Positions 25,153-36,919 of a stretch of 64,000 nucleotides of DNA are shown piece after piece. The notes beneath the pieces were generated by a model, which had not been told where the DNA came from, did not search any database, and saw nothing but the letters and a program-made list of their open reading frames with translations. Each line of letters starts with the position of its first letter. Position 1 is the first letter of the stretch. The translations under genes and the position numbers were made by a program. Source of the stretch: Cacajao melanocephalus. Taxonomy: Eukaryota; Chordata; Mammalia; Primates; Pitheciidae. Location of the stretch: contig CAUYLG010047291.1 of the NCBI GenBank assembly GCA_963573385.1, positions 62,001 through 126,000 on the forward strand, given 5' to 3'.

Positions 25153-28100
25153 AAAGGCTGAATACTTGCTATGTCCCTTCTACTAAGAATTACACCTATA
25201 GACTAGGCGGGACAGGAAAAGAAAACAGAGAAATATGTCTGTTTTAGAAAAATAAAACTGAAGGTTGACTTTCATCTCTTTTTAAAATCTCATCTACTTG
25301 TGCAATAAGTATGGTATTTCAAATGACTCTTAAGCATGCCTTCCACAGATTAGCAAAAATAAACAAGATAAACTATTTTTTTTACTACATTTTCTTTTAC
25401 TTTGTCCTTTTCTCCACTGAACAAGAAATTAACATGTACCTTTTCTAAAATCTCTGCCCCTTCCACAGTAAGTGACAAAATCCTAGAGGTAAAAATGTCC
25501 AACAGTTTGTGGCCACCTATAAAAGTTAGTGATTATTTAATATTGATAACTACTAACAAAATATCCTAAGATTTTAAAGAGCAAAATTCAAATGTGACTC
25601 AAACATAAGAATATTTTTTTCCCTTTTGTCTCCGCAAGCACTGTTTCTCTCCTCATTGAATTAGGTGACTTTAGCCCTTATTGTGTAAGTCAATCTGTCA
25701 AGTAGCTGCAGCCTTCTTATCAGACAGAGTCACTGTCCTTGAAAGAGTGAACGAAGTCACCGATTATCAGTAGAAGACAGTCTTAACCTTAAATTTCTCT
25801 GTGGCTCCTGGAAGTGAACACAAATATCTTAAAGTGAGGTACTTCTCAAATACACGTCTCCCTATAGGTATTGACAGTTGCTTATTTTATCTCTAAAAAT
25901 TTACAAATATGATGTAGTTTTTAATACATTTAAAAGTACTTTATAAATAGAAAAGAATTACAAACATGAAGAGGATTATAACTGGCAGTAGTGATAGCAG
26001 TAACCACCACGTTCTTTTTAAAAAATGTCTTTTACTGCTATTTTATTATCCCGGGTAACTCACAGAACAGTAAACACCATACTCTTAACTTCCATAAGAA
26101 TTGGTAAGCTGCTAGCCTGCTCCTAAGAGACTCATATAATGACACTTGATTTGAAGTTGCAGAATAAACTGTGCAATTCCTTTCATGAACACAATGAAGT
26201 CATAGTGAGATGTCTTTGTATGCAGGGCTTCAAAAAACAAAAACCCCCAGCTTCAACAGATACACAGAAATAGCAAAAGGTGACAGAGTTAACCTCTAGC
26301 AACCAGACCTCTGCCTGTTAAAGCTACTCCTTTGATAAGGTTTCAGGTGGCCAATACTGCCTGTTGTGTCTACTGGATTGAACTATTCTCTGCGGAAGGG
26401 AATTCTGAGAAGACCAAACCAGTCATAAGCTGTTGACTACCTATATTCCCCACCAATCCAAGCAGTTCTTAGACCAGTGCATGGCACACAGCAAGGATTT
26501 AATAAAGAGTATTATGACTATTAGTTATTGTTTTTAATTATAGTCTCAATTATTACTATAAGAAAATAGAAATAGAATATATTCTATTTTTGTCCATTTC
26601 TGGATGTTTATGAATTTTATTAAATAGAAAATATCAAAGTATGGAAAATAAAGTTTAAACATTAAAAGTAAGGTGCTATTTTCTGCTTATTCTCGCATTT
26701 CTATAGAAGTACAAAATAGATGCAGATATGGCGATAATTTTCTAAATGCTAAACCTCATACAGGCTCATATAAAGCAAAACGTTTTGCTGAGACAGTCTG
26801 AAGGTCCAAACAATTTTCCCTAGCTCATGCAAGGGTGAGAAGATCTCCTGCACGGAAAGGGTGTCCTGACCAGGAAGAAAGAGATGAGAGTTTGAACTCT
26901 TTTCCACTTTTGGTTCTAGGTCTGGTGATAAGGAAAAACTTTTAGCTTCTGCTTCTCTTCAAAGGCAGAGTAGGAAAATGAGTGCCTATTTATAAACTGC
27001 TTAAGAATAAATGGTTTCAATTGCCACAAAAAGTCTCTCCTAGGGCACTGCAAACACACCCTTGCAATGGGGAGAAACCCAGAGAAAGAACAGGAATCTA
27101 GGCTCCCAAGGAGTTTCCACACATTTGTGGGTAGGCAAACATATCTAAACACAAAGAGGCCAACAACTGCAATTCTGAACCATGCTTTACAGCACCCTAC
27201 TTATTTTATTATACCTCTAAACATAGAAATTACACAATAAAACATGCTGTAATCACTCCCCATAAGTGCTGCTGTCACTTCAATACGTAATATGTATTTT
27301 TACATGACTAAATATAATATTTTATGAAACACTTAAAAACATACAAGGGGAAATATTTTGTGTTAAAATAAGAAGAGGAAAGATTTTGCCTCACAAAGAT
27401 TTCTCTGGGGACAAATAATCATATAGTGCCATGTGAGCCCTATAAATACATGTGTGTTTATTTTAAACAGCTGCTATTGAAGCTAATTTTAAACGCCATA
27501 CTTTGGCTTTGAGTTAAACTTGATGAGATTTTTAATCAAATAATTCATACAGCTGAACATTTTTTTTTACTATATAGTCTAATTTGAATATACTCAGATC
27601 TGAATATTGGCCATGTCACTTAATAGTTGTGAAATCACATAAAAATACCTCTTTGAGCCTCAGTGTCTTCATATGTAAAAATAAGGTAATAATGCCTAAC
27701 TAGCAATTATCAGATTACTTTAAGAATAATACAGTATAGCATAACATATGACATAATATAATATACCATACAGATATACACATACAGCTTTATAGGTATC
27801 TAACACTGAGCCTCTATGGTAGCTACTAGTATGGATAGTTCAGTTATATGTCACTCTGCCGTATTTTAGCATTGAGATACTACACAAACTTCTTAACCAC
27901 TTTGAGCTTATTTCCTTACGTGATGAACGGAGTGATAAGATCACCTATGTCACAGGGTTATTATAATGTTTACATGAAATGACACACACATAAAGCCTAA
28001 TGTTAAATGCATGAAAGGCCCTCAAAAACATGGAGCATGGAGCATCTTCACAGCTTAAGGGAAAAGAGATTTCTGTTGTCACTTCTAGAGTTTTAATTTT

Positions 28101-28530
28101 GACTCTAAGTTTTATTCCAGTTACAAGTTATGCAGAGAGACTTCAGGGTAGCAGAAGAAACAGGCAACCAATAAATTATGTCTACCTATACACTCTCCCA
28201 ATATAAACCAGAATGACAAGAACACACAAAACTACACAAAACCCACACATTCGGCACAATTATAGACCAGGCACGCCCAAACTTCAAAACACCATAAGGA
28301 AAATAGAAAAAGCACTAAATTCCAGAGAATGAGCCCACATTCCATGTTAATATTTCATATATTCATAAAAAGAATACATGAAATCAATAAGAACAGGGCA
28401 AAACATATAAACAGAAAAAAATGAACCTAACTGTAGTAATAAGTGAATAAGGTAATCATACGGAAGGTGCTACGTCTCTCTCTGTGTGTGAGAGGGGAAT
28501 TAAGTGACTTTGAAAAATATAAGCCAGATA

Positions 28531-28845
28531 AGCCAGGGGCAGTGGCTCATGTATATAGCACATCCAGCACTTTGGGAAGTTGGGGCAGCAGGATTGCTTG
28601 AACCTAGAAGTTTGTGTCCAGTCTGGGCAACATAGTGAGACCACATCTCTAAAAAAAATATACAATTAGCCAGGCATAGTGGTGCATGCCTGTGGTCCCA
28701 GTGACTTGGAAGGCTGAAGAAAGAGGATCGTTGAGCCAGGAGGAGGAGGCTGCAGTGAGCCACAATCGTGCAACTGCACTCTAGCCTGGGCAACAGAGTA
28801 AGGCCCTTTCTAAAAAGAAGAAAGAAAAGGGAAAAGAGAAAAGAA
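28531..28845 (+). mobile_element. Alu SINE, diverged AluJ-like
   Basis: Begins AGCCAGGGGCAGTGGCTCAT, has right-arm text GAGGCTGCAGTGAGCCACAA and a GAAA-rich tail. Many substitutions indicate age. It is antisense to NBAS. Confidence 0.92.
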
Positions 28846-29620
28846 TTTTTAGTACTATTACTTTACGTCTAAAGATAAAAAGAGCTCTACAAAAATATTG
28901 CATTCTATCCAGTAATTACAAAATTTATGTATACTCCAGGATTGAGAAAATATATAAATATATTATGGATAATGACACCCAGGTTTCTTATTGACAGAAG
29001 AGCTTACAAATAAGAAAAGGGAGAAGGCTAGAATAAACTCTGTGGCATTGGGTTGGCATTCGAAGTAGCAATATGTATTTACAGAACGGTAAGATATAAA
29101 TAGAATAAAACAAGTTAAAAAGCAGGGGAATGAAGTTAAGCTGTACTTTTTATTCATTTTCATTTTGCTTGTTTCTTTGTTTATGCAAACAATGTTAACT
29201 TATTATAAGCTTAAAACAATGAGTTATAACACAGTATTTGTAAGACTCATGATAACCTCAAATAAAAAAACATACAACATATACATAAAAATAAAATGCA
29301 AGAAATTAAATCATACCACAAAAGAAAATCACTTTAATTAAAAGGAAGACAGAAAAGAAGGAAGAGACGGCAACAAAACAACCAGGAAAAAAAAAAAAAC
29401 TGGCAGGAGTAAGTCCTTGCTTATCAATAATAACCTTGAATGTAAATGTACTAAACTCTCCAGTAAAAATACATAGAGTTGACAAATAAATTTAAAAACA
29501 AAAAACAAGACCCAGTGATCTGTTGCCAGAAACACATTTCACCTATAAAGACAGCAGTGGCTGAAAATAAAGGGAAACAAAGATATTCCATGCCAATGGA
29601 AACCAGAAAAGAGCAGGAGT

Positions 29621-32015
29621 TGGATTAGCTCTGTGTCCCCACTCAAACTGCATCTCAAATTATAATCCCCACGTTTTGGGGGAGTGACCTGGTGGCCGGT
29701 GGCTGAGTCATGGGGGCAGACTTCCCCTCTGCAGTTCTTGTCACACAGTTTTCGTGAGATCGGGTTGTTTGATAAGTGTCTGGCACCTTCCACCCTGTCT
29801 CTCTCCTGCTGCCTTGTGAAGGTGCTTGCTTTTCCTTTACCTTCTGTCACGATTATAAGTTTCCTGAGGCCTCCCAGCCCTGCGGAACTGTGAATCAATT
29901 AAACTTCTTTTCTTTATAAATTACCAGTAGTAAGACCTAGGTAGGTCTTTATAGCAGTGTGAAATTGGACTAATAGAAAAAATAAGTACCGAGACAGTGG
30001 GGCATTGCTATAAAGATACTTGAAAATCAGGAAGTGACTTTGGAACTGGGTAATGGGTAGAGGTTGGAACAATTTGGAGGGTTCAGAAGAAGACAGGAAG
30101 ATGTGGGAAAGTACAAAACTTCCTCGAGACTTGAATGCTTTTGACCAAAATGCTGATAGTGATATAGACAATGAAATCCAGGCTGAGATGGTCTCATATG
30201 GAGATCAGGAAGTTATTGAGAACTGGAATAAAGTTCACTCTTGCTATGCTTTAGAGATTTGTGGAACTCTGAATTTGAAAGAGATATTTAGGGAATCTGG
30301 CAGAAATTTATAAGCAGTAAGTATCCAAGATGTGGCCTGTTTTTTTCTAAAAGTGTACACTCATATGGACAAAGAAAGAGATGGTCTGATACTGGAACTT
30401 ACGTTTAAAAGGGACACAGAGCATAAAAGTTTGGAAAATTTGCAACCTGACCACGTGGTAGGAAAAAAAACCACTATCTGAGGAGACATTCAAGCCAGCT
30501 GCAGAAACTTGCATAAATAAGAGAAGCAGCCAAATATTTATAGCCAAGACAATGGGGAAAATGTCTCCAAGGCATGTCAGAGATCTTCATGGCAGGCCTT
30601 CCAATCACAGACCCAGAGGCCCTAGGAGGGAAAAACTGTCCATGGGCCAGGCCCAGGGCCCAGCTGCTCTGTGCAGACTTGGACATGGTGGCCTGCATTC
30701 CAGACACTCCGGCTCCAGCTGTGGCTAAAAGGGGTCAAAGTACAGCTCAGGTCATTGCTTCAGAGGGTGCAAGCCAAGTCCCAACCTTGGTGGCTTCTAC
30801 GTGGTGCTGGGCCTGCAGGTGTGCAGAAGACAAGAGTTGAGTTTTGGGAGCCTTTACCTAGATTTCAGAGGATGTATGGAAGGAAACACCTAGATATCCA
30901 GATAGAAGTTATGCCAGTTTCTGCAGCTGGCTTGAATTTCTCCTCAGATGGTGTTATTTTTTTTTCCCTACCACATGGTCAGGTCGCAAATTTTCCAAGG
31001 GTGGAGCCCTCATGGAAAACCTCTACTGGGGCAATGCAGACAGGAAATGTGGGACTGGAGCCCCCACACAGAGTCCCCACTGGGACACTGGCTCTAAAGG
31101 AACTTTGAGAAGAGATCCACTATCCTCTAGACCCCAGAATGGTAATTTATCTACAGCTTGCACTATGAACCTGGAACAGCCACAGGCAATCAACGCCAGC
31201 CTGTGAAAGCAGTCATGGAGGCTGTACCCTGCAGAGCCACAGGAGCAGAGCTGCCCATGGCTTGAGAGCCCACATCTTTCATCACCGGGCCCTGGATATT
31301 GGACATGGAGTCAAAGGAGATTATTTCGGAGCTTTAAGATTTAATGACTGCCCTGTGTGGCCTGCAGCTCCTTTGTTTTGGCCAAAGGAGCTACAGGCCC
31401 TATTTCTCCCATTTGGAATGAGAATATTTACCTAATGCCTGTACCCACACTGTGTCTTTCAAGTAACTAATTTGTTCTTTTTTAATTTTACAGGCTTGTA
31501 AGTGGAAAAGACTTGTCTTGTCTCAGGTGAGACGCTGGGCCTGTGCTTTTCAGTTAAGGCTGGAATAAGTTAAGTCTTTGGGGAACCACTGGGAAGGCAT
31601 ACTGGTTTTGAAATGTGAAAGAAACAAGAGATTTGGGGAGGGCTGAGATGGAATTATATGGTTTGGCTCTGTGTCCTCACCCAAATCATATCTTGAATTG
31701 TAATTCCCATGTAGTGGAGTGGCTTGGTGGGAGGTGACTGAGTCTTGGGGGTGGACTTCCCCCTTGCTGTTCTTGTGATAGAGTTCTCAGAAGATCTGGT
31801 TGTTTGCTAAGTGTCTGGTGCTTCCCCCCATCCCTCGTCTCTCTCCTGCCACCTTGTGAAGAAGGTGCTTGCTTTTCATTTGCTTTCTGTCATGATTGTA
31901 AGTTTCCTGGGGCCTCCCCAGCCATGCAGAACTGTGAATTAATTAAACTTCTTTTCATGATAAATTACCCAGTCTCAGGTAATTCTTTATAGCAGTGTGA
32001 AAATGGACTAATATA
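29621..32015 (+). mobile_element. Complete MaLR (THE1/MST-type) LTR retrotransposon, LTR-internal-LTR
   Basis: Two related LTRs (about 29621-29978 and 31656-32015) share the LTR text CTCTGTGTCC, GACTTCCCC, TCTCTCCTGC, TTTCCTG and AATTAAACTTCTTTTC, and end GGACTAATA. Between them lies about 1.7 kb of MaLR internal sequence. Known: these ERVL-related elements are non-autonomous and have only gag-like remnants. The internal region is broken by stops, the longest frame being 145 codons at 30671-31108. It is an old endogenous retrovirus-like element with no intact gene. It sits inside an L1 whose text resumes after 32015. I could not fix the target-site duplication. Confidence 0.88.
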
Positions 32016-32199
32016 GTCACTAAAACAAAACGGACTTTAAGACAAAAACTATAAGAATGAACAAAGAAGGTCACTATATAATGACAAAGGGGTCAATTCG
32101 ACAAAAGGATTTTACAGATGTAAATATACACGCATCCAATGCTGGAGCACCCAGATATATAAAGCAAATATTATTAGAGCTAAAGAAAGAGATGGGCCC

Positions 32200-32561
32200 T
32201 GTATTAGTCCATTTTCACTATGCTGATAAAGACATACCCATGACTGAGTAATTTATAATGAAAAAGAGGTTTAATGAACTCATACTTCCACGTGCCTGGG
32301 AAGGCCTCACGATCATAATGGAAGGCAAAAGTCGTGTCTTACCTGGTGGCAGGCAAGAGAGAAGGAAAACCAAGACAAACAGGAAACCCCTTATTAAAAA
32401 AACAGATCTTGTGTGATTTATTCACTACCATGAGAGCAGTATGGGGGAAACTGCCCCCATGATTCAATTATGTCCCACTGGGTCCCTCCCATAACACATG
32501 GTAATTATGGGAACTATAATTCAAGATGAGATTTGGGTGGGGACACAGCCAAACCGTATCA
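32200..32561 (-). mobile_element. Solo MaLR (THE1/MST-type) LTR with 5-bp target-site duplication
   Basis: It begins TGTATTAGTCCATTTTCAC and ends ACCGTATCA, the reverse complement of a MaLR LTR. GGCCC is repeated at 32195-32199 and 32562-32566, and the L1 text is continuous across that site. It is 362 bp, the size of one complete LTR. Its orientation is opposite to the MaLR element 184 bp upstream. Confidence 0.93.
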
Positions 32562-35500
32562 GGCCCCAATATAACAATAGCTGGAGATTTCAACACCCAA
32601 CTTTCAGCATTGGAGAGATTGCCCAGACAGAAAATCAACAAAGAAACACTGGACTTAATCTGTGCTGTAGATCAAATGGATCTAGTAAGTATTTACAGAA
32701 TATTTCCCCCAACAGCTGGAGAATATACTTCTTTTCCTCAGCACAAAGATAATTCTGAAGGATAGACCATATATTAGGTCACAAAACAAGTCTTAAAACA
32801 TCCAAAAATTGAAATTTTATCAAGCAGTGGGCCAATGAAGAAATTAAGAAGAAAACTGAAAAATGTCTTGAAACAAATGATAATGGAAACATAGCATACC
32901 AAAACCTATAGGTTATTATAAAAGCAGGACTAAGAAGGAAGTTTATACCTGTAAGTGGCTATATCAAAAAAGAAAAAAAAAAAACTTCAAATAAACAACC
33001 TAACCACCTTGCATCTTAAAGAGCTAGAAAAGCAAGAGGAAATGAAACCCTAAATTAGTAGGAAAAAAGACATAACAAAGATCAGAGCAGAAATAAATGA
33101 ATTGAAAATGAAGAAAACAATATAAAAGATCACTAAAACAAATCGTTGGTTTATTTTTTTAAAAAAAGATAAAATTGACAAATCTTTAGACAGATTAATT
33201 AAAAACAAAAAGTGAGAGAATACCCAAATAAATAAAATCAGAGATGAAAAAGGAGACATTTCAACCAATACTGCAGAAACTCAAAGGATCATTAGTGGCT
33301 ACTATGAGCAAACATATGCCAGTAGGTTGGAAAATCTAGAGGAAACGGTGAAATTCCGAGACACATGCAACCTACCAAGAGTGAACCATGAAGAAATCTA
33401 AAACCTGAACAAACCAGTAACAAGTTGAGACAAAAGGCATAAGTCTCCCAGTAAAGAAAAACCTGGGACCGTATAGCTTCACTGCCAAATTCTACCAAAC
33501 ATTTAAAGAATAATAATACCAATCCTATTCCAACTATTGCAAACAACAGAGGAGGAAGAAATGCTTTCAGATTAATTCTACAAGGCCAGTATTACCCTGA
33601 TAGTAAAGCCAGACAAAGACACATCAAAAAAAGAAAACTGCAGGCCAACATCACTGATGAATAAATACTGTTAAAATGTTCCTACTACTCAAAGCAACCC
33701 ACAGATTTAATGCAATCCCTCTTAAAATACTAATGACATACTTTACAGAAATAGAAAAAACAATCCTAAACTTTATATGGAATTACAAAGACCCAGAGAA
33801 TGCCAAAGCTCTGATGAGCAAAAACAACAAAACTAAAGGAATCATATTATCTGACTTTCTATTATACTATGGAGCTACAGTAAACAAAATAGCAGGGTAG
33901 TAGCATCAAAAGAGACACAAACATCAATGGAACAGAACACAGAACTCAGAGATAAATCCAAGCATCTACAGTAAACCCATTTTTGACAAAGGTGCCAAAA
34001 GAGTTAAAGACCTAATTCTAAGACCTCAAACTATGAAATCAGTAAAAGAAAATAATGGGGAAACTCTCCAGAACACTGGAACTGGGCAAAGATTTCTTGA
34101 ATAATACCCACAAGCACAGGTGACCAAAGCAGAAAATGGACAAGTAGAATCACATCAAGTTAAAAGCTTCTGCACAGCAAAGGGACAATCAACAAAGTGA
34201 AGAGACAACTCACAGAACGGGAAAAAATACTTACAAACTACCAGTTTGACAAGGGATGAATAACCAGAATATATAAGGAGTTCAAACAACTATAGAAAAA
34301 AATTAATTATTTGATTAAAAAATGGGAGAAAATCTGAACAGAAATTTCTCAAAGGAAGACATATAAATGGCAAACGAGTACATGAAAAGGCGCTCAACAT
34401 CACTGATTATCAGAGAAATGCAAATCAAAACTACAATGAGATATCATCTCACCCCAGTTTATACGGCTTATACCCAAAAGACAGGCAATAACCAATGCTG
34501 ACAAGAATATGAAGAAAAAGGAACTATTGGTTGGAATATAAATTAGTACAAAAACTATGGAGAACAGTTTGGAAGTTCCTCACAAAACTAAAAATAGAGC
34601 TACCATGTGATCCAGTAATCTCATTGGTATATACCCCAAGAAAAAGAAATCAGTATATCAAAGAGATATCTGCACTCCCGTGTCTGTTGCAGAACTGTTC
34701 ACAACAGCCAAATTTCGAAGCTACGTAAGTGTCCATTAGCAGATGAACGGATAAAGCAAATGTGGTACATATACACAATAGAGTACTATTCAGTCAGAAA
34801 AAGAATGAGATCCTGAAATTCGCAACAACACAGATGGAACTGGAGGTCATTATGTTAAATGAAATAAGCCAGGCACAGAAAGACATACTTCTCACATTTT
34901 CACTTATTTGTGGGAGCTAAATATTTAAAGCATTGAACTCATGCAGATAAAGAATAGAAGGATGGTAATCAGAGGCTGGGAAGGGTGGTGAGGGGGTTGG
35001 GGGTAGTGAAGATGATTAATAGGTACAAAAATAGAATAAATAAGAGCTAGTACTAGCATCACAGGATGATGACAGTAAAAAATAATTTAATTGTACATTT
35101 TAAAATAAAAGTACAACTTAGATTGTTTGTAACACAAAGGATAAAGGCTTGAGGTGATGCCCCATTTACCTTGATGTGATTTTTATGCACTGCATGCCTG
35201 TATCAAAATATCTCATGTAACCCCAAAATATATACACCTGCTATGTACCCACAAAAATTAAAAAAATAAAGAAATGCAATGTGCAACCTATATTAGATGT
35301 GGACCAGAAAAAAGACACTAGTGGGACAACAAACAGTATTTGAATTCTGTTAAATTAGATGATAGTATTGTAACAATGCAGTTTTGTTATCTGAGATGTT
35401 AATATTCAATGAATCTGAGTAAAAAATATACAGAATACGTTGCATAACTTACACAACGTTTTATAAATCTCAAATTTCCAAATGAAAAGTTATCCCCAGT

Positions 35501-36219
35501 TATGCTATTTCCTCTACCAGTGCCCAACATGCACACACTTATATTCTTCCTGACAATGTCTTTCCCTTTCCTTCAACGTTTTTCTCACTTATCCATAACA
35601 GGACTGAAGAGAAGATATTGTTCTGTAACATGTTAACTAAAGAGCATCACTGCTGAGGTCATTACGCCTCTAAGCAGAAAGCACTTGGACATAATTAGCC
35701 CATTACAAAGCCCAATTTAATCTTAACCTGAACCTGGGAAAAGGGTATGCAGAGATGGCATTAGAGCAGACGTCATCCAGTGAATCTGCTAAACTCAAGT
35801 TTACTTCCTAGGAAGTGGTCACTGTTAACTAAGACACATTAAGGCTATGAAGAAAGGATGCTTGAGTGAAGGGGATAAACAGAGCCTCCCTACATCTCCA
35901 CTTCCACCTTCCAAAGAGTGTTGTTCAGCAATATCACATACTAATGACTTCCCTGAAATCAGTGCCATCTGCCACAGAACTGGATTCTCCTCTTGCAGGC
36001 ACTAACAAGTCGAGTAGCACCACTTGCTCCTGGTAACTTAAGCAAAAATCAGAGGCAAAACAAGCTCTTTTCTAAGCCCCATATCTAAGCAGACACCAAG
36101 TCCACTGATACTAATGCTTCAAACTTTTTCTACCCTCTGTACCTTCACAGCTAGTACCAAGTTCAGGGCCAGATCAGGCAATAAGACCATTGTTTTTATC
36201 TTCTAATTGGCATCCATCC

Positions 36220-36500
36220 AGCCAGACCTCTCCAGTCCATTGTTCATGCAGAGGTCAGAGGGCTTCTCACTAAACACAGATGTGATTATGTCACTTCCCC
36301 GGCCACACCCTTCTGTGTTGCCTGAGTAGCACAGAAGTCAAACCTGAGCATGACACTCATAGCTCCCCAGGATCTGGTCTGCTTCCTTCTACTTGGTGGC
36401 TGCTGTCTTCACACCGTACCCCAGCTGGGCTGAACCGAGTTTAAATATCATCTCTTCAGAGCGGCCTTTCCTCACTGCTTCCAGATAGAGTGGCTACATG
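36220..36500 (+). mobile_element. L2-like LINE fragment
   Basis: Text such as ATGTCACTTCCCCGGCCACAC, GGATCTGGTCTGCTTCC and CCTTTCCTCACTGCTTCC resembles L2 order. The exact family is unsure. Confidence 0.45.
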
Positions 36501-36546
36501 CACTCCCTTGACCCCTGCGTACTGTGCAGACTTTTATCAAAGTGCC

Positions 36547-36919
36547 TGATACAGTTTGGGTGTGTCCCCACCCACATCTCATCTTGAATTGTAGTTCCCA
36601 TAATCTCCACATGTGGTAGGAAGGACCTGGTGGGAGGTAACTGAATTATGGGGGAATGTTCCCCCATGCTGTTCACGTGATAGTAAGTTCTCACAAGATC
36701 TGATGCTTTTATAGGGGCTTTCCCCTTCGCTTGGTTCTCATTCTTCTCTTTCCTGCCACCATGTGAAGAAGGACTTGTTTGCATCTCTTTCTGCCATGAC
36801 TATACGTTTCCTGAGGTCTCACCAGCCCTGCGGAATTGTGAGTCAATTAAACCTCTTTCCTTTATCAACTACCCAGTCTTAGTCAGTTCTTTATAGCAGC
36901 GTGAGAATGAACTAATACA
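36547..36919 (+). mobile_element. Solo MaLR (MST/THE1-type) LTR
   Basis: It starts TGATACAGTTTGGGTGTGTC and ends ACTAATACA at 373 bp, with the typical AATTGTGAGTCAATTAAACC near the 3' end. Flanking 5-mers (GTGCC and AAATC) do not match, so the duplication has decayed or the insertion recombined. Confidence 0.9.

Larger units (their letters stand above)
29200..35277 (+). mobile_element. L1 LINE (primate/mammalian M-P boundary type), rearranged and invaded by LTR elements
   Basis: About 3.3 kb of L1 sequence in sense orientation, 5'-truncated near the end of ORF1. The ORF2 start region is at about 29400, endonuclease-region text at 29480-29620 and 32016-32199, more ORF2 at 32562-34900, and the 3' end near 35277 with an A-rich tail. 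The frame is broken many times and the segment between about 32800 and 33760 is internally shortened. A MaLR element (29621-32015) and a solo LTR (32200-32561) split it. Inactive. Confidence 0.88.

Noticed and set aside
30053..31206. Frames of 64-145 codons inside the MaLR element
   Set aside because: Remnants and chance frames in a decayed, non-autonomous retroelement; no intact gene.
34531..34728. 65-codon plus-strand frame
   Set aside because: Fragment of degenerate L1 3' sequence.
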